This document shows positions 55,678 through 64,000 of a stretch of DNA of 64,000 nucleotides, in pieces. The notes beneath the pieces were generated by a model. That model did no database searches. It had not been told where the DNA came from and saw only the letters and a program-made list of their open reading frames with translations. The stretch is from Paludibacteraceae bacterium. GTDB lineage: Bacteria > Bacteroidota > Bacteroidia > Bacteroidales > Paludibacteraceae. The position numbers were made by a program, and so were the translations under genes. The stretch covers positions 62,001-126,000 of the forward strand of contig CAJOEX010000001.1 of assembly GCA_905233415.1 (NCBI GenBank), given 5' to 3'. The stretch's first letter is position 1. Each line of letters opens with the position of its first letter.

Positions 55678-57141
55678 ATGAAAAAAACGTTTATTACTTT
55701 TCTCTTTGCTATAATAGCAAGCACAGGAACAATCTTTGCCGAAAACGTAAGAGTCAAAATAGGCGATTTGTATTATGTTATTAATACCGAAAGCAAAACA
55801 GCGAAAGTGGTATACGAGAAATACTTTGATTCATCCAATTATTATGGATTGACATCTGTGACAATTCCGGATGAAGTTGTCTATGAAAATGATACTTATG
55901 CTGTCACAAGTATTTACGATGGTGCTTTTGAACTATGTAGTACCTTGACTTCTATAACTATTGGCAAAAATGTGACCAGTTTTGGAATTGCTGTTTTTCG
56001 TTATACTAATCTGAATTCTGTCATTTGGAATGCGAAAAAATGTCAGGATTTTAATGGGTCAACTACACCTTTTATATGTAATTACTATAATTTTAGCGAA
56101 CAAATTACGTCCCTTACTTTCGGTAATGACGTTGAGTATATTCCTGCGTATCTTTGTTATCAACTGAAAAAAATCACTAATCTTGTTATTCCAGACAATG
56201 TTACGGTTATCGGAGCATATGCTTTCTGTAACTGTGAAGGATTAGCTTCTATAAAAATCAGTGAAAAATTAACCGATATAAAAGAGTACGCTTTTTATGC
56301 ATGTACTAGTTTAACGTCCGTAATTATTCCTAATAATGTTTTACACATTGAAGGGTGCGCTTTTGATAATTGTAGAAACTTAAGTGCGGTTACGATTCCA
56401 AATAGTGTTACTAAAATTGGCTATATCGCATTTTGCAGTACAGGTTTAACTTCTGTCGTTATTCCCAATAGTGTAACGTATTTGGGACACATGGCTTTTA
56501 GTGATTGTAAAAAATTGACCTCTGTGACCATTTCAAATAATCTTACGCATATACAGCATTCAGTGTTTGCAGGATGTAGCAGTTTAAGCACGATTACGAT
56601 TCCAAATAGCGTTACTAAAATTGACGAATGTGCATTTGCGGGGACAGGCATAACTTCTGTTGTTATTCCAAATAGTGTGACAGAATTGGGACATATGATT
56701 TTTGCTAATTGCTCTAAATTAGCCTCTGTTACAATGGGGGATAATATTACAAGAATAAAGGATCATATGTTTGCAGGGTGTACATCTCTAACTGAAATAA
56801 TGATTCCAAAGAGTGTAACAAGTATAGAAACCGGTGCATTTTTGAATTGCAATCATTTAAATAAGGTGAAATGTGCTGCTCTTTTGCCGCCGGAAATGGG
56901 TACAGAGGTGTTCGGACATGTAGATTGCTCAAAAATACCACTCTATGTACCGTCAGGTAGCATCGAAGCGTATAGTACTACCGAACAATGGAAAGATTTC
57001 AATCCGATACTGGCTCTTGATATAGACGCAGTTGAAAATGTACAGGGAATCTTGGACTCAAGTAAAATCATCAAAGACGGTCAACTTATTATCTCTCATG
57101 ACGGTCACATTTATACCGTTACCGGCGCAGAGGTGAAGTAA
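55678..57141 (+). CDS. BspA-type leucine-rich repeat secreted protein
   Basis: This protein of 487 residues starts at the ATG at 55678 (MKKTFITFLFAIIASTGTIFA); an ATG two codons upstream is possible. About a dozen LRR_5 units of 23 residues follow (LTSVVIPNSVTYLGHMAFSDC split, LSTITIPNSVTKIDECAFAG). The end (IIKDGQLIISHDGHIYTVTG) is the window's shared sorting-like tail, so it is probably exported to the surface. Base composition is visibly more AT-rich than its neighbours, which hints at transfer or relaxed codon choice. BspA proteins often bind host or microbial surfaces. Confidence 0.9.
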   Translation: MKKTFITFLFAIIASTGTIFAENVRVKIGDLYYVINTESKTAKVVYEKYFDSSNYYGLTSVTIPDEVVYENDTYAVTSIYDGAFELCSTLTSITIGKNVTSFGIAVFRYTNLNSVIWNAKKCQDFNGSTTPFICNYYNFSEQITSLTFGNDVEYIPAYLCYQLKKITNLVIPDNVTVIGAYAFCNCEGLASIKISEKLTDIKEYAFYACTSLTSVIIPNNVLHIEGCAFDNCRNLSAVTIPNSVTKIGYIAFCSTGLTSVVIPNSVTYLGHMAFSDCKKLTSVTISNNLTHIQHSVFAGCSSLSTITIPNSVTKIDECAFAGTGITSVVIPNSVTELGHMIFANCSKLASVTMGDNITRIKDHMFAGCTSLTEIMIPKSVTSIETGAFLNCNHLNKVKCAALLPPEMGTEVFGHVDCSKIPLYVPSGSIEAYSTTEQWKDFNPILALDIDAVENVQGILDSSKIIKDGQLIISHDGHIYTVTGAEVK

Positions 57142-57164
57142 TTGGCTTTAATTGTTGACACACA

Positions 57165-57202
57165 AAATCCGTCCGAATATTATAGCTCGGGCGGATTTTT
57201 TT
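57165..57202 (+). terminator. Strong terminator after the LRR gene
   Basis: AAATCCGTCCGA pairs with TCGGGCGGATTT around a 10-nt loop, followed by a T run. Confidence 0.88.
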
Positions 57203-57251
57203 GTTCTATCTACCACAAAAACAGCATATTTTTTTAAATTCCGCAAATAAA

Positions 57252-57283
57252 TTTGGACACATGCATTTTTTGTTGTACCTTTG
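57252..57283 (+). promoter_or_regulatory. Promoter of the TlpA/Omp28 operon
   Basis: TTTG (57252-57255) and TACCTTTG (57276-57283), 20 bp apart, 27 bp before the TlpA-like start. Confidence 0.85.
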
Positions 57284-57310
57284 CGGGGTGAATGAATAAA
57301 AAATGATACA

Positions 57311-57781
57311 ATGAAAAGATTCAGTTTTGGTTTGCTGTTTGTGCTTATTGCGTTGAACTGTCAGGCGGTATTGCCGGATGTCGTATTGCGCGACATTGAC
57401 GGTCACGCTGTAAACATAGCGGAACTCGCCCAAACAGGTAAGCCCGTGATACTATCATTCTTCGCCACATGGTGCAAACCATGTATTCAGGAACTGAAAG
57501 CCATTGACGAACTGTATGCTGACTGGCAGGACGAATCCGGTGTTGAAATGTACATCGTGTCCATCGACCAAGGACAAGACAGCCACAAAGTCAAACCGTT
57601 AGTTGACGGAAACAGTTGGGATTATCACGTACTGCTGGACCCGAACGGGACACTCAAACGGGAAATGAACGTGCAGAATATCCCGCATGTGTTTGTGCTG
57701 AACAGCAAAGGAGAAATCGTATATACCCATACCGGCTATATTGACGGTGATGAGACGGAGATTCGCACATATTTGCGTTAG
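57311..57781 (+). CDS. TlpA-like periplasmic thiol-disulfide protein
   Basis: This thioredoxin-fold protein of 156 residues has a signal peptide (ending NCQA) and the active site FATWCKPC (Cys55, Cys58). The cis-Pro is in NIPHVFVLNSKG. It probably reduces or isomerises disulfides in the periplasm; likely partners are the CxxC Omp28-like lipoproteins of the same operon. It overlaps the next gene by 32 bp. Confidence 0.92.
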   Translation: MKRFSFGLLFVLIALNCQAVLPDVVLRDIDGHAVNIAELAQTGKPVILSFFATWCKPCIQELKAIDELYADWQDESGVEMYIVSIDQGQDSHKVKPLVDGNSWDYHVLLDPNGTLKREMNVQNIPHVFVLNSKGEIVYTHTGYIDGDETEIRTYLR

Positions 57782-59405
57782 TGTGCTATGCTGCTGTGCG
57801 GCCGTACATGCCAATGACACGGTTTATGTAAGCGGCGGCATACAACATGACGGTCTGTTGGAGTGGCATGAGAAAGTGACCTACCCGAGCAATTCGTATC
57901 TGGACCTGAGTTTGCATTACCGAAACGACTCCAACAAAGTCCATTTCCGGTCCTTGCGTGCAACCACCCGGGCGGAGCTGGTTCAATGGCCACTCCCCGG
58001 ATTTGAAACAGACTTCAAGGGTCACGGAATCGGTCATTTGAGTTTATCGGCGGCATTTGACTGGGGTGAAATAACCGTTGGCGATGTATATGGGCAGTTC
58101 GGGTCCGGGTTGGTATTGAATTTATACGAGGACCGTGCCCTCGGCATCGACGGTGCGTTACGCGGAGCAAAAGTAGAAGTCAGTCCGTACCGCGGCTTGA
58201 ATCTGACAGTGTTGGGAGGCAAGCAACGTCGGTACTGGAACTGTTATCATGACCATGCATGGGGTTGGAACTACAGCCGTGATGCCGCTTTGGGCGGGGA
58301 TGTGGAAATACATATCGAGCAGTGGTCTCCGCGGATGCAGGCAAAGAACATGAGTCTGAGTGTCGGCGGAAGCTATGTAAGCAAATATGAGGCATTTGAC
58401 ACCATCATCACGCCGGTTGAAGGGCGGCTGATGATGTACAATCTGCCACGTTGGGTAGGCGCGGGCGATGTACGTGCTGAATGGCAGATGAGCGGCTGGG
58501 ACGTGCTGGTCGAGTATGCCCGTAAAGCCAATGACCCGACCATAGAGAACGGCTTCAGTTACCGCCACGGAGAAGCATTACTGGTTTCTGCAGGTTACTC
58601 ACGCAAAGGATTTGCCGTTTTGGCCCAAGTCAAGCGGACGGACAATATGTCGTTCCGCTCGGAACGGACGCGGACAGGCATCGCGGGCAGACTGAATCAT
58701 CTGCCGACATTTGCGCAACACCACACCTATGCGTTAGCCGCACACTATCCCTACTCCACGCAGTATATTGCCGGAGAATGGGCTTTTCAGGCAGAATTGT
58801 GCTACACTTGGGCACGCAAAACGCAGATGGGGGGCAAATACGGCACCATGCTCAAAGTACATGCCTCACACATACGCGGTTTGGCGGATAAAGGGAGTTG
58901 GGCGATAAACACCCGCCCGGAAGGAGAGTTTTATACGGATGTCAACGTGGAACTGAACAAACGGCTTTCGAAGAACTGGTGGCTGAATGCCATGCTGATG
59001 TACCAGACCTACAACCGGCTGATCGTGGAAGGAAAAGGCAGTCTTATCCGGTCGGGAATAGCGGTTGTAGAAGGAAGAGTGCACGTGAGCGACAAGGTTT
59101 CCATGCGTGCAGAACTGCAGTATCTGTACACACCTCATGACGAAGGACAGTGGGTGTTTGCGCTCTATGAACTGAGCCTATGGAAACGGCTGACCATCAG
59201 CGGAGAATGGATGTACAATATCGGCGGAACTGAGGAAGCCATACACGAACATTTTTATACCGTTGCTGCCACCTATTCACACAAAGCACACCGATTGATG
59301 CTCGGTTACACCAAAACACAGGAAGGCTATCATTGTTCGGGCGGAGTATGCCGGTTCGTACCAAGACAGGAAGGTTTGACCCTCAGTTATAATTTCACAT
59401 GGTAA
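57750..59405 (+). CDS. DUF6029 outer-membrane barrel protein
   Basis: This protein of 551 residues starts at the ATG at 57750, inside the end of the TlpA-like gene (MRRRFAHICVSVLCCCAAVHAND). The strand-rich body ends GLTLSYNFTW, with a terminal aromatic residue as in outer-membrane barrels. It fits DUF6029, a Bacteroidota family. It overlaps the next gene by 7 bp. A channel or assembly role is possible; no ligand can be named. Confidence 0.82.
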   Translation: MRRRFAHICVSVLCCCAAVHANDTVYVSGGIQHDGLLEWHEKVTYPSNSYLDLSLHYRNDSNKVHFRSLRATTRAELVQWPLPGFETDFKGHGIGHLSLSAAFDWGEITVGDVYGQFGSGLVLNLYEDRALGIDGALRGAKVEVSPYRGLNLTVLGGKQRRYWNCYHDHAWGWNYSRDAALGGDVEIHIEQWSPRMQAKNMSLSVGGSYVSKYEAFDTIITPVEGRLMMYNLPRWVGAGDVRAEWQMSGWDVLVEYARKANDPTIENGFSYRHGEALLVSAGYSRKGFAVLAQVKRTDNMSFRSERTRTGIAGRLNHLPTFAQHHTYALAAHYPYSTQYIAGEWAFQAELCYTWARKTQMGGKYGTMLKVHASHIRGLADKGSWAINTRPEGEFYTDVNVELNKRLSKNWWLNAMLMYQTYNRLIVEGKGSLIRSGIAVVEGRVHVSDKVSMRAELQYLYTPHDEGQWVFALYELSLWKRLTISGEWMYNIGGTEEAIHEHFYTVAATYSHKAHRLMLGYTKTQEGYHCSGGVCRFVPRQEGLTLSYNFTW

Positions 59406-60193
59406 AACGGTCACTATTCATATTCGCAACAGTTTTGACACTTTGCAGCTGCGAAGTGATAGACGAAAACGCGCGTTTCCTACCCTTGCCGGAAGCCGGA
59501 CAGACACGCACGCATGTATTGCTGGAATATACGGGATTCAGGTGTGTCAATTGCCCGGCAGCCGCCGAAACAGCAAGTGCATTGAAGGATATTTACGGCG
59601 AGCGGTTGATTGTAGTGGCACTGCATCCGGCTTCCAATCCCTTCACGCAAGGCAAATACGATTATACCTGTCCGGCAGCCGATACATGCTATCAGTTTAT
59701 GGGCGGAACGGCGACAACACCATTCCCGACAGGCAATATTGATCTTCTGCCGGACGAAGGCAGTTACTTTATTGACCCCGCGGAATGGGCAAGCCGGATT
59801 AACCATCTAATGGCTGACAGTGTTGCACCAATTATAAAGACCGTGGAAGCCGAATATATTTCCGCTTCGCGGGAAATTCATGTAAGCTGTTCGGTGCCGG
59901 CTATCAGTCACGCCTGCCGGTTGGCGGTCTGGCTGACGGAAGACAGTGTGGCAGGCACACAAGCCATGCCGGACGGAATAGTCAATACGGCATACTACCA
60001 CCGTCATTTACTGCGGGCAACGGCTTTTGACAGTCCCTGGGGGACAGCATTGGCACAAAATAGCGCAAGTGCCGTCATTGCCATGCCGGAGGGCTGCAAC
60101 ATCAGAAAGTGTTCATTGGTGGTTCTGTTATTGGATGCCAATGATTATCATATATTGAACGGCTATGAAACAAAAATGGATTATATTGAGTAG
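59399..60193 (+). CDS. Omp28-related lipoprotein with CxxC
   Basis: This protein of 264 residues has a lipobox (TLCSC). EYTGFRCVNCPAA (Cys at about 50 and 53) and the Trx-like VVALHPASNPF identify the Omp28-related family. The C-terminal half is a strand-rich domain. It is preceded by DUF6029 (7-bp overlap) and overlaps the following gene by 29 bp. Confidence 0.87.
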   Translation: MVKRSLFIFATVLTLCSCEVIDENARFLPLPEAGQTRTHVLLEYTGFRCVNCPAAAETASALKDIYGERLIVVALHPASNPFTQGKYDYTCPAADTCYQFMGGTATTPFPTGNIDLLPDEGSYFIDPAEWASRINHLMADSVAPIIKTVEAEYISASREIHVSCSVPAISHACRLAVWLTEDSVAGTQAMPDGIVNTAYYHRHLLRATAFDSPWGTALAQNSASAVIAMPEGCNIRKCSLVVLLLDANDYHILNGYETKMDYIE

Positions 60194-60737
60194 CCTGCTG
60201 CTGTTTATGCAGACTGCCAATGCGCTGATTGTCAGTGTAGAAGGGAAAGGAGACATTCCTGCTGAAGGTATGGAAATCACGCTCAACGAAGCGGAAGAAG
60301 ACCCGCTGACAGGCGAGGACAAAATGGAGGTACAAGGCACATTGTTGTGCCAATCCCCGCTACATGTCACGATTATCCGGTCTGCAACAGGTTTGAGGGA
60401 TGAGTTCTGCTGCGCCGGACAATGCACAACAGGTAACGGACAAGGTGAAGAAACATTGGATTTCGTGCCAGAAGGGGTGACAACATGGTTTGCCCATTAC
60501 ACACCTGCTGCCGGAACAAATGAGACGGTCGTTTATACGTTCTCCGACGACCAGGAATCCCGTACGCTTACGGTGCATTACAATTACGGTTCTCAAGCCG
60601 TAGAAACGGTATCCGCACAGCAGCAAGCAACTGCTTTCTATTCGCTGACAGGCAATAGAGTAGGTACAAATCTATCCGAACTGCCGGAAGGAGTCTATAT
60701 CAATAACGGAAACAAAATCATAAAAATACAGCACTAA
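60165..60737 (+). CDS. Small secreted protein with a type IX-like C-terminal tail
   Basis: This protein of 190 residues has a signal peptide (MKQKWIILSSLLLFMQTANA). The body carries a CC...C group (FCCAGQC). The end (AFYSLTGNRVGTNLSELPEG, then VYINNGNKIIKIQ) resembles a type A sorting signal. Function unknown. It is within the Omp28 operon with overlapping frames (29 bp upstream), so start and frame are well supported. Confidence 0.82.
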   Translation: MKQKWIILSSLLLFMQTANALIVSVEGKGDIPAEGMEITLNEAEEDPLTGEDKMEVQGTLLCQSPLHVTIIRSATGLRDEFCCAGQCTTGNGQGEETLDFVPEGVTTWFAHYTPAAGTNETVVYTFSDDQESRTLTVHYNYGSQAVETVSAQQQATAFYSLTGNRVGTNLSELPEGVYINNGNKIIKIQH

Positions 60738-60738
60738 C

Positions 60739-62202
60739 ATGAAACATTTCTCTTTGTTTGCCCTAATCGGCGTATTAGCTTTGGCAATGACAGCCTGTGA
60801 ACCCAAAAACGTCCCGCAAGACCCAGACACGCCGGAACCCAAGCCATTCGTCCCCCAAGTGTTCCCGAAGAAACATCTTATTGAGGAATTTACCGGTCAG
60901 GGATGCGGCTACTGCCCAAATGGAATGGATTGCATCAGCGATTTTATCGCCAACGACACCAACTGGATTGTCGTGCTGCATCATTACGGCTATCAGGCAG
61001 ACCATTTTTCTGTTTCCGGCAGCAAAACCATCACCAACAAACTGAAAGTAAGCGGCGCACCCAGTATGACTGTCAACCGTTCCAAAACAAATTATGGCGA
61101 TGGTAAAGCCGTTGTTTTCCATCCGGGATATCTGCCCTATACGAACAAGGAGCAGTTCGCCGCAACAACGTATGCCTCGCTGTCTATCAGCAACACATAT
61201 GATGCCGCCAGCCGCGAACTGGGTATTACCGTTTCCGGTATCGTCAGCAAAGAAGAAAATCCGACCGTAATGCTCACCGTTCTCGTCAAAGAATCCGGTA
61301 TGGTTGACACGCAGGAAGACTACTACAAGACCTACGAAGGATGGGCGGAATTCCGTCACACAAATGCCGTACGTGTATTTGCGACAAAAGCAACCGGCGA
61401 CACGCTTGCCATTGATAAAGAACATCATTACGAAGCTTCCTATTCACTCACACTGGATAAGAAATGGGTGGCTGAGAACTGTATGGTTGTTGCGTTCCTG
61501 AGCGAAGGGTTACAACCGGTTGTACAAGCCGGACAACGACCTGTTGTAGCGGATTCCAAAGGCGGAGCGGATATTGCACACGGAGGCATCAAACCTGTTC
61601 CTGTGAGCGACTTTTATCCCGAACCCGGTGAAACCGTCGCACCGAAAGATTATTCCGGCAAGGATGCGGATGAATTGACTACGGCTTACGCAACGTACGA
61701 GACCTATGCAAACGAGGGGTTCAATTTCTGGGAAATCATTGCATATAACAGCGAAGCGTCGGTTAAAGTCGGAGGAGCAGCATCGATTCCATGTGCCGTA
61801 ATCAGCATCTTTACGGAGACTGCCCAAACAACTCTTCCGGAAGGCAGCTACGAATTTAACCTCTCTGAAAAACCAGGCTCGGCATGGGCAGGATTCCGGG
61901 ATGACGAAGTAATGCAGATTAGCGGCAGTGAGTTCTATTATATCTCTCAGACCTATTTTCAACAAGGGTATCTGGTGCCCAATGCAACATGGTTGATTGC
62001 AGACGGTAAGCTGACTATCGGTACCGACAGTTGGAATCTGGACGGCCATGCCCGCAACGGTGCCGAAATACACCTCAAAGGCACTACAGCTATTGCCAAT
62101 CAGGGTCGTGCACAGATTCCGCATCGTAAAAATCCTATCCATATTTCATGCCTGTCTCAACCGTCTTTTGATGCTGCAAATAGGCAAATAATCAAATTTT
62201 AA
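60739..62202 (+). CDS. Omp28-related lipoprotein, longer type
   Basis: This protein of 487 residues has a lipobox (AMTAC). EEFTGQGCGYCPNGM carries the CxxC, and HHYGYQADHFS and GAPSMTVNR are typical Omp28 positions. A C-terminal domain of about 200 residues follows (FNFWEIIAYNSEASVKVG). It starts 1 bp after the previous stop. The last residues run into the ddl promoter region without a terminator. Confidence 0.87.
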   Translation: MKHFSLFALIGVLALAMTACEPKNVPQDPDTPEPKPFVPQVFPKKHLIEEFTGQGCGYCPNGMDCISDFIANDTNWIVVLHHYGYQADHFSVSGSKTITNKLKVSGAPSMTVNRSKTNYGDGKAVVFHPGYLPYTNKEQFAATTYASLSISNTYDAASRELGITVSGIVSKEENPTVMLTVLVKESGMVDTQEDYYKTYEGWAEFRHTNAVRVFATKATGDTLAIDKEHHYEASYSLTLDKKWVAENCMVVAFLSEGLQPVVQAGQRPVVADSKGGADIAHGGIKPVPVSDFYPEPGETVAPKDYSGKDADELTTAYATYETYANEGFNFWEIIAYNSEASVKVGGAASIPCAVISIFTETAQTTLPEGSYEFNLSEKPGSAWAGFRDDEVMQISGSEFYYISQTYFQQGYLVPNATWLIADGKLTIGTDSWNLDGHARNGAEIHLKGTTAIANQGRAQIPHRKNPIHISCLSQPSFDAANRQIIKF

Positions 62203-62210
62203 GAGAAAAA

Positions 62211-62242
62211 TTTGCATATATGCAAAAAAAGTCGTACCTTTG
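62211..62242 (+). promoter_or_regulatory. Promoter of ddl
   Basis: TTTG (62211-62214) and TACCTTTG (62235-62242), 20 bp apart, starting only 9 bp after the preceding stop. Confidence 0.85.
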
Positions 62243-62289
62243 CGCGGTTTTGGGGTAAGATGCCTGTAAAGGGCAAAAAAAGAAACAAC

Positions 62290-63222
62290 ATGGCTAAAAA
62301 GAAAATAGCAATCGTAGCAGGCGGAGACAGTTCGGAACACGATGTCTCACTGCATAGTGCGGCAGGTATTCTGTCGTTTCTGGACAAAGATAAATACGAC
62401 GCAGAGATAGTTGAACTGCACGGAGCCGATTTGCAGACGCTGAACAAGCTGACGGAGTTTGACTATGCATATATCACGATTCACGGAACTCCGGGTGAGA
62501 ACGGATTGCTGCAGGGATTCCTTGAAATGATGCATATTCCGTACTCGTGTTGCGGTGTACTGGCAGCAGCGCTGACGTTCAATAAATATGCCTGCAACCA
62601 CTATCTCAAGGAGTTTGGGGTAAAAATTGCGAATAGTATATTGCTGCGGAAAGACCGCTTTGCTGTGGGAGGTGAGATTGTGGATGAGGTGGAAAAGAGA
62701 CTCGGTTTCCCGTGCTTTATCAAGAGCAACGTCGGCGGCAGTAGTTTTGGTTGCACCAAAGTGAAGTCCCGCGAGTCGGTACTTCCGGCTATTGAGCGTG
62801 CTTTCAAAGAAGGCGATGAAGTGATTTGTGAAGCATATCTGAAAGGCACAGAGGTAACTTCCGGCGTGTATAAGACCGCTAACAAGGCAGTAGCATTCCC
62901 AATAACCGAGGTTGTAACCAAGCGCGAGTTCTTTGATTATGAAGCAAAGTACAACGGTCAGGTGGATGAGATTACGCCTGCACGTGTACCGGACGAAATG
63001 CGCGACAAAGTGCAGGCACAGACATTGAAGATTTATGATATCTTGGGCTGTCACGGAATTATTCGCGCAGACTATGTGCTGATAGACGGTGAGATTTACC
63101 TTTTAGAAGTAAACACCACACCCGGTATGACAGCTACAAGTTTTATTCCGCAACAGGTGCGTGCTGCAGGACTGGAAATGAAAGATGTGCTGACAGACAT
63201 TATTGAGGATTCGAAAATTTGA
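62290..63222 (+). CDS. ddl: D-alanine--D-alanine ligase
   Basis: This ATP-grasp enzyme of 310 residues makes D-Ala-D-Ala for peptidoglycan. It shows VAGGDSSEHDVSLHSA (about 8-23), ITIHGTPGENGLLQGFLE (split), FPCFIKSNVGGSSFG and the metal site LLEVNTTPGMT. The start is the ATG at 62290, after a promoter at 62211-62242; an earlier in-frame ATG at 62212 lies in the promoter itself. A polyprenyl synthetase gene follows directly. Confidence 0.95.
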   Translation: MAKKKIAIVAGGDSSEHDVSLHSAAGILSFLDKDKYDAEIVELHGADLQTLNKLTEFDYAYITIHGTPGENGLLQGFLEMMHIPYSCCGVLAAALTFNKYACNHYLKEFGVKIANSILLRKDRFAVGGEIVDEVEKRLGFPCFIKSNVGGSSFGCTKVKSRESVLPAIERAFKEGDEVICEAYLKGTEVTSGVYKTANKAVAFPITEVVTKREFFDYEAKYNGQVDEITPARVPDEMRDKVQAQTLKIYDILGCHGIIRADYVLIDGEIYLLEVNTTPGMTATSFIPQQVRAAGLEMKDVLTDIIEDSKI

Positions 63223-63238
63223 AGATTGAAAGATTGGA
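63212..63238. repeat. GAAGATT-type repeat at the ddl/polyprenyl synthetase junction
   Basis: GAAAATTT, GAAGATTG, AAAGATTG: 8-bp units over the ddl stop and the next start. They leave no ATG in frame for the next gene. Confidence 0.7.
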
Positions 63239-64000
63239 CATTGATGCCGAAATAAGGAAGTTGGATTGGAATCGCGAACCGAAAGGGTTGTACGAACCGA
63301 TAGGCTATGCATTAGCGGCAGGCGGGAAGCGCATTCGTCCGAAGTTGGCGTTACTCGGTGCTTTGGCTGTCGGTAGAAACGAGAAAGATGTATTGCCGGC
63401 GGCATTGGCTTTGGAGGTATTCCATAACTTCACGCTGCTGCACGATGATGTGATGGATAAAGCAGAAGTGCGCCGCGGCAGACCAACCGTGCATGTCAAA
63501 TGGAACGAGAATACAGCAATCTTGTCCGGTGACCAGATGATGATTGAGGCATACAAACTGCTGAGTCGCGTACCGGAAGACAAACTGCCGAAAGTGCTGC
63601 GGATGTTCAACAAAATGGCGACAGAAATCTGCGAAGGGCAGCAGTTGGATGTGGATTTTGAGCAACGAAACGATGTGACCATTGCGGAATACATGGAGAT
63701 GATTCGCCTGAAAACAAGCGTGCTGCTTGCAACGGCTTTACAAATAGGGGCATACATCGCAAACGGAACGGACGAAGAACAACAGGCATTGTATGATTAC
63801 GGAATAAACCTCGGCTTGGCGTTCCAGATACAAGATGATTATTTGGATTGCTTCGGAGATCCGGAAACATTCGGCAAAGCCATCGGCGGCGATATACGAG
63901 AAGGGAAAAAGACCTGGCTGTGGCTGACTGCCCATGCAACTGGAAGTGAGACCGCTGCGCTGTTGGACCACTGCGCGGGAAATGTGGAAGAGGTGCTGCG
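63219..64000 (+). CDS. Polyprenyl synthetase (3' end outside window)
   Basis: About 260 codons are visible. The start is uncertain: TTG at 63219 (overlapping the ddl stop) or TTG at 63234; there is no in-frame ATG before the conserved LAAGGKRIRPKLALLG. Both Asp-rich motifs are present (LLHDDVMD and FQIQDDYLDCFGD). It makes allylic prenyl diphosphates (farnesyl or longer) for quinones or undecaprenyl. A short stretch at 63946-63962 matches the potA repeat unit and adds ATGSETAA. The frame is open at the right edge. Confidence 0.9.
   Translation, partial: MKIERLDIDAEIRKLDWNREPKGLYEPIGYALAAGGKRIRPKLALLGALAVGRNEKDVLPAALALEVFHNFTLLHDDVMDKAEVRRGRPTVHVKWNENTAILSGDQMMIEAYKLLSRVPEDKLPKVLRMFNKMATEICEGQQLDVDFEQRNDVTIAEYMEMIRLKTSVLLATALQIGAYIANGTDEEQQALYDYGINLGLAFQIQDDYLDCFGDPETFGKAIGGDIREGKKTWLWLTAHATGSETAALLDHCAGNVEEVL

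Noticed and set aside
60775..61428. Minus-strand open frame of 217 codons
   Set aside because: Antisense to the Omp28-like lipoprotein gene, which has a lipobox, CxxC and operon context.

Overview
The window looks like a chromosome segment of a Bacteroidales bacterium (phylum Bacteroidota). The grounds are repeated matches to the Bacteroidota sigma factor promoter (TTTG, 19-21 bp, TAnnTTTG), very large secreted repeat proteins with a C-terminal tail resembling type IX secretion signals, and typical families of the phylum: DUF5686, DUF6029, DUF3737, Omp28-like lipoproteins, BspA-type leucine-rich repeats. The family or genus cannot be fixed from the sequence alone.

Left third (1-20139, all minus strand). 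One apparent operon of five surface or secreted proteins reads leftward from a promoter at 19982-20013: a 3656-residue giant, a small glycine-rich membrane protein, and three proteins built of one recurring WY module. The last runs off the left edge.

Middle (20140-36398, minus strand). Two consecutive transcription units. The upstream one starts with a second giant protein (2316 residues, paralogous to the first), then a 34-residue peptide, a DUF4105/Lnb-like protein, a stand-alone condensation-domain protein with a changed catalytic motif, and a phosphatidylserine-decarboxylase-family enzyme with an extra N-terminal domain. The downstream one has its own promoter and encodes ACP, malonyltransferase, ketoreductase-like SDR, ketosynthase, a second ACP, an AMP-forming acyl ligase and a DUF3737 protein. 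Together they look like a compact pathway that builds an acyl chain on a carrier and joins it to an amine. This is the best candidate for an undescribed system here.

Right half (36994-64000, mostly plus strand). A polyamine ABC transporter (potABCD, with a membrane-anchored PotD); recO on the minus strand; rpmH; a tightly overlapped operon rbfA - LolC/E-like permease - lipoprotein - xerD - DUF5686; a TPR protein and outer-membrane barrel behind three tandem promoters; an M13 peptidase; tRNA-Ser(UGA); a long rod-shaped RNA resembling 6S RNA; an AT-rich leucine-rich-repeat protein; a redox/outer-membrane operon (TlpA-like, DUF6029, two Omp28-like lipoproteins, one small secreted protein); ddl; and the start of a polyprenyl synthetase.

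Two kinds of non-coding structure recur. First, three intergenic arrays have an exact 11-bp period and related cores (20090-20133, 36621-36686, 48031-48084). Second, many short low-complexity repeats of 7-10 bp period occupy gene junctions and, in several genes, add in-frame residues inside conserved enzymes.
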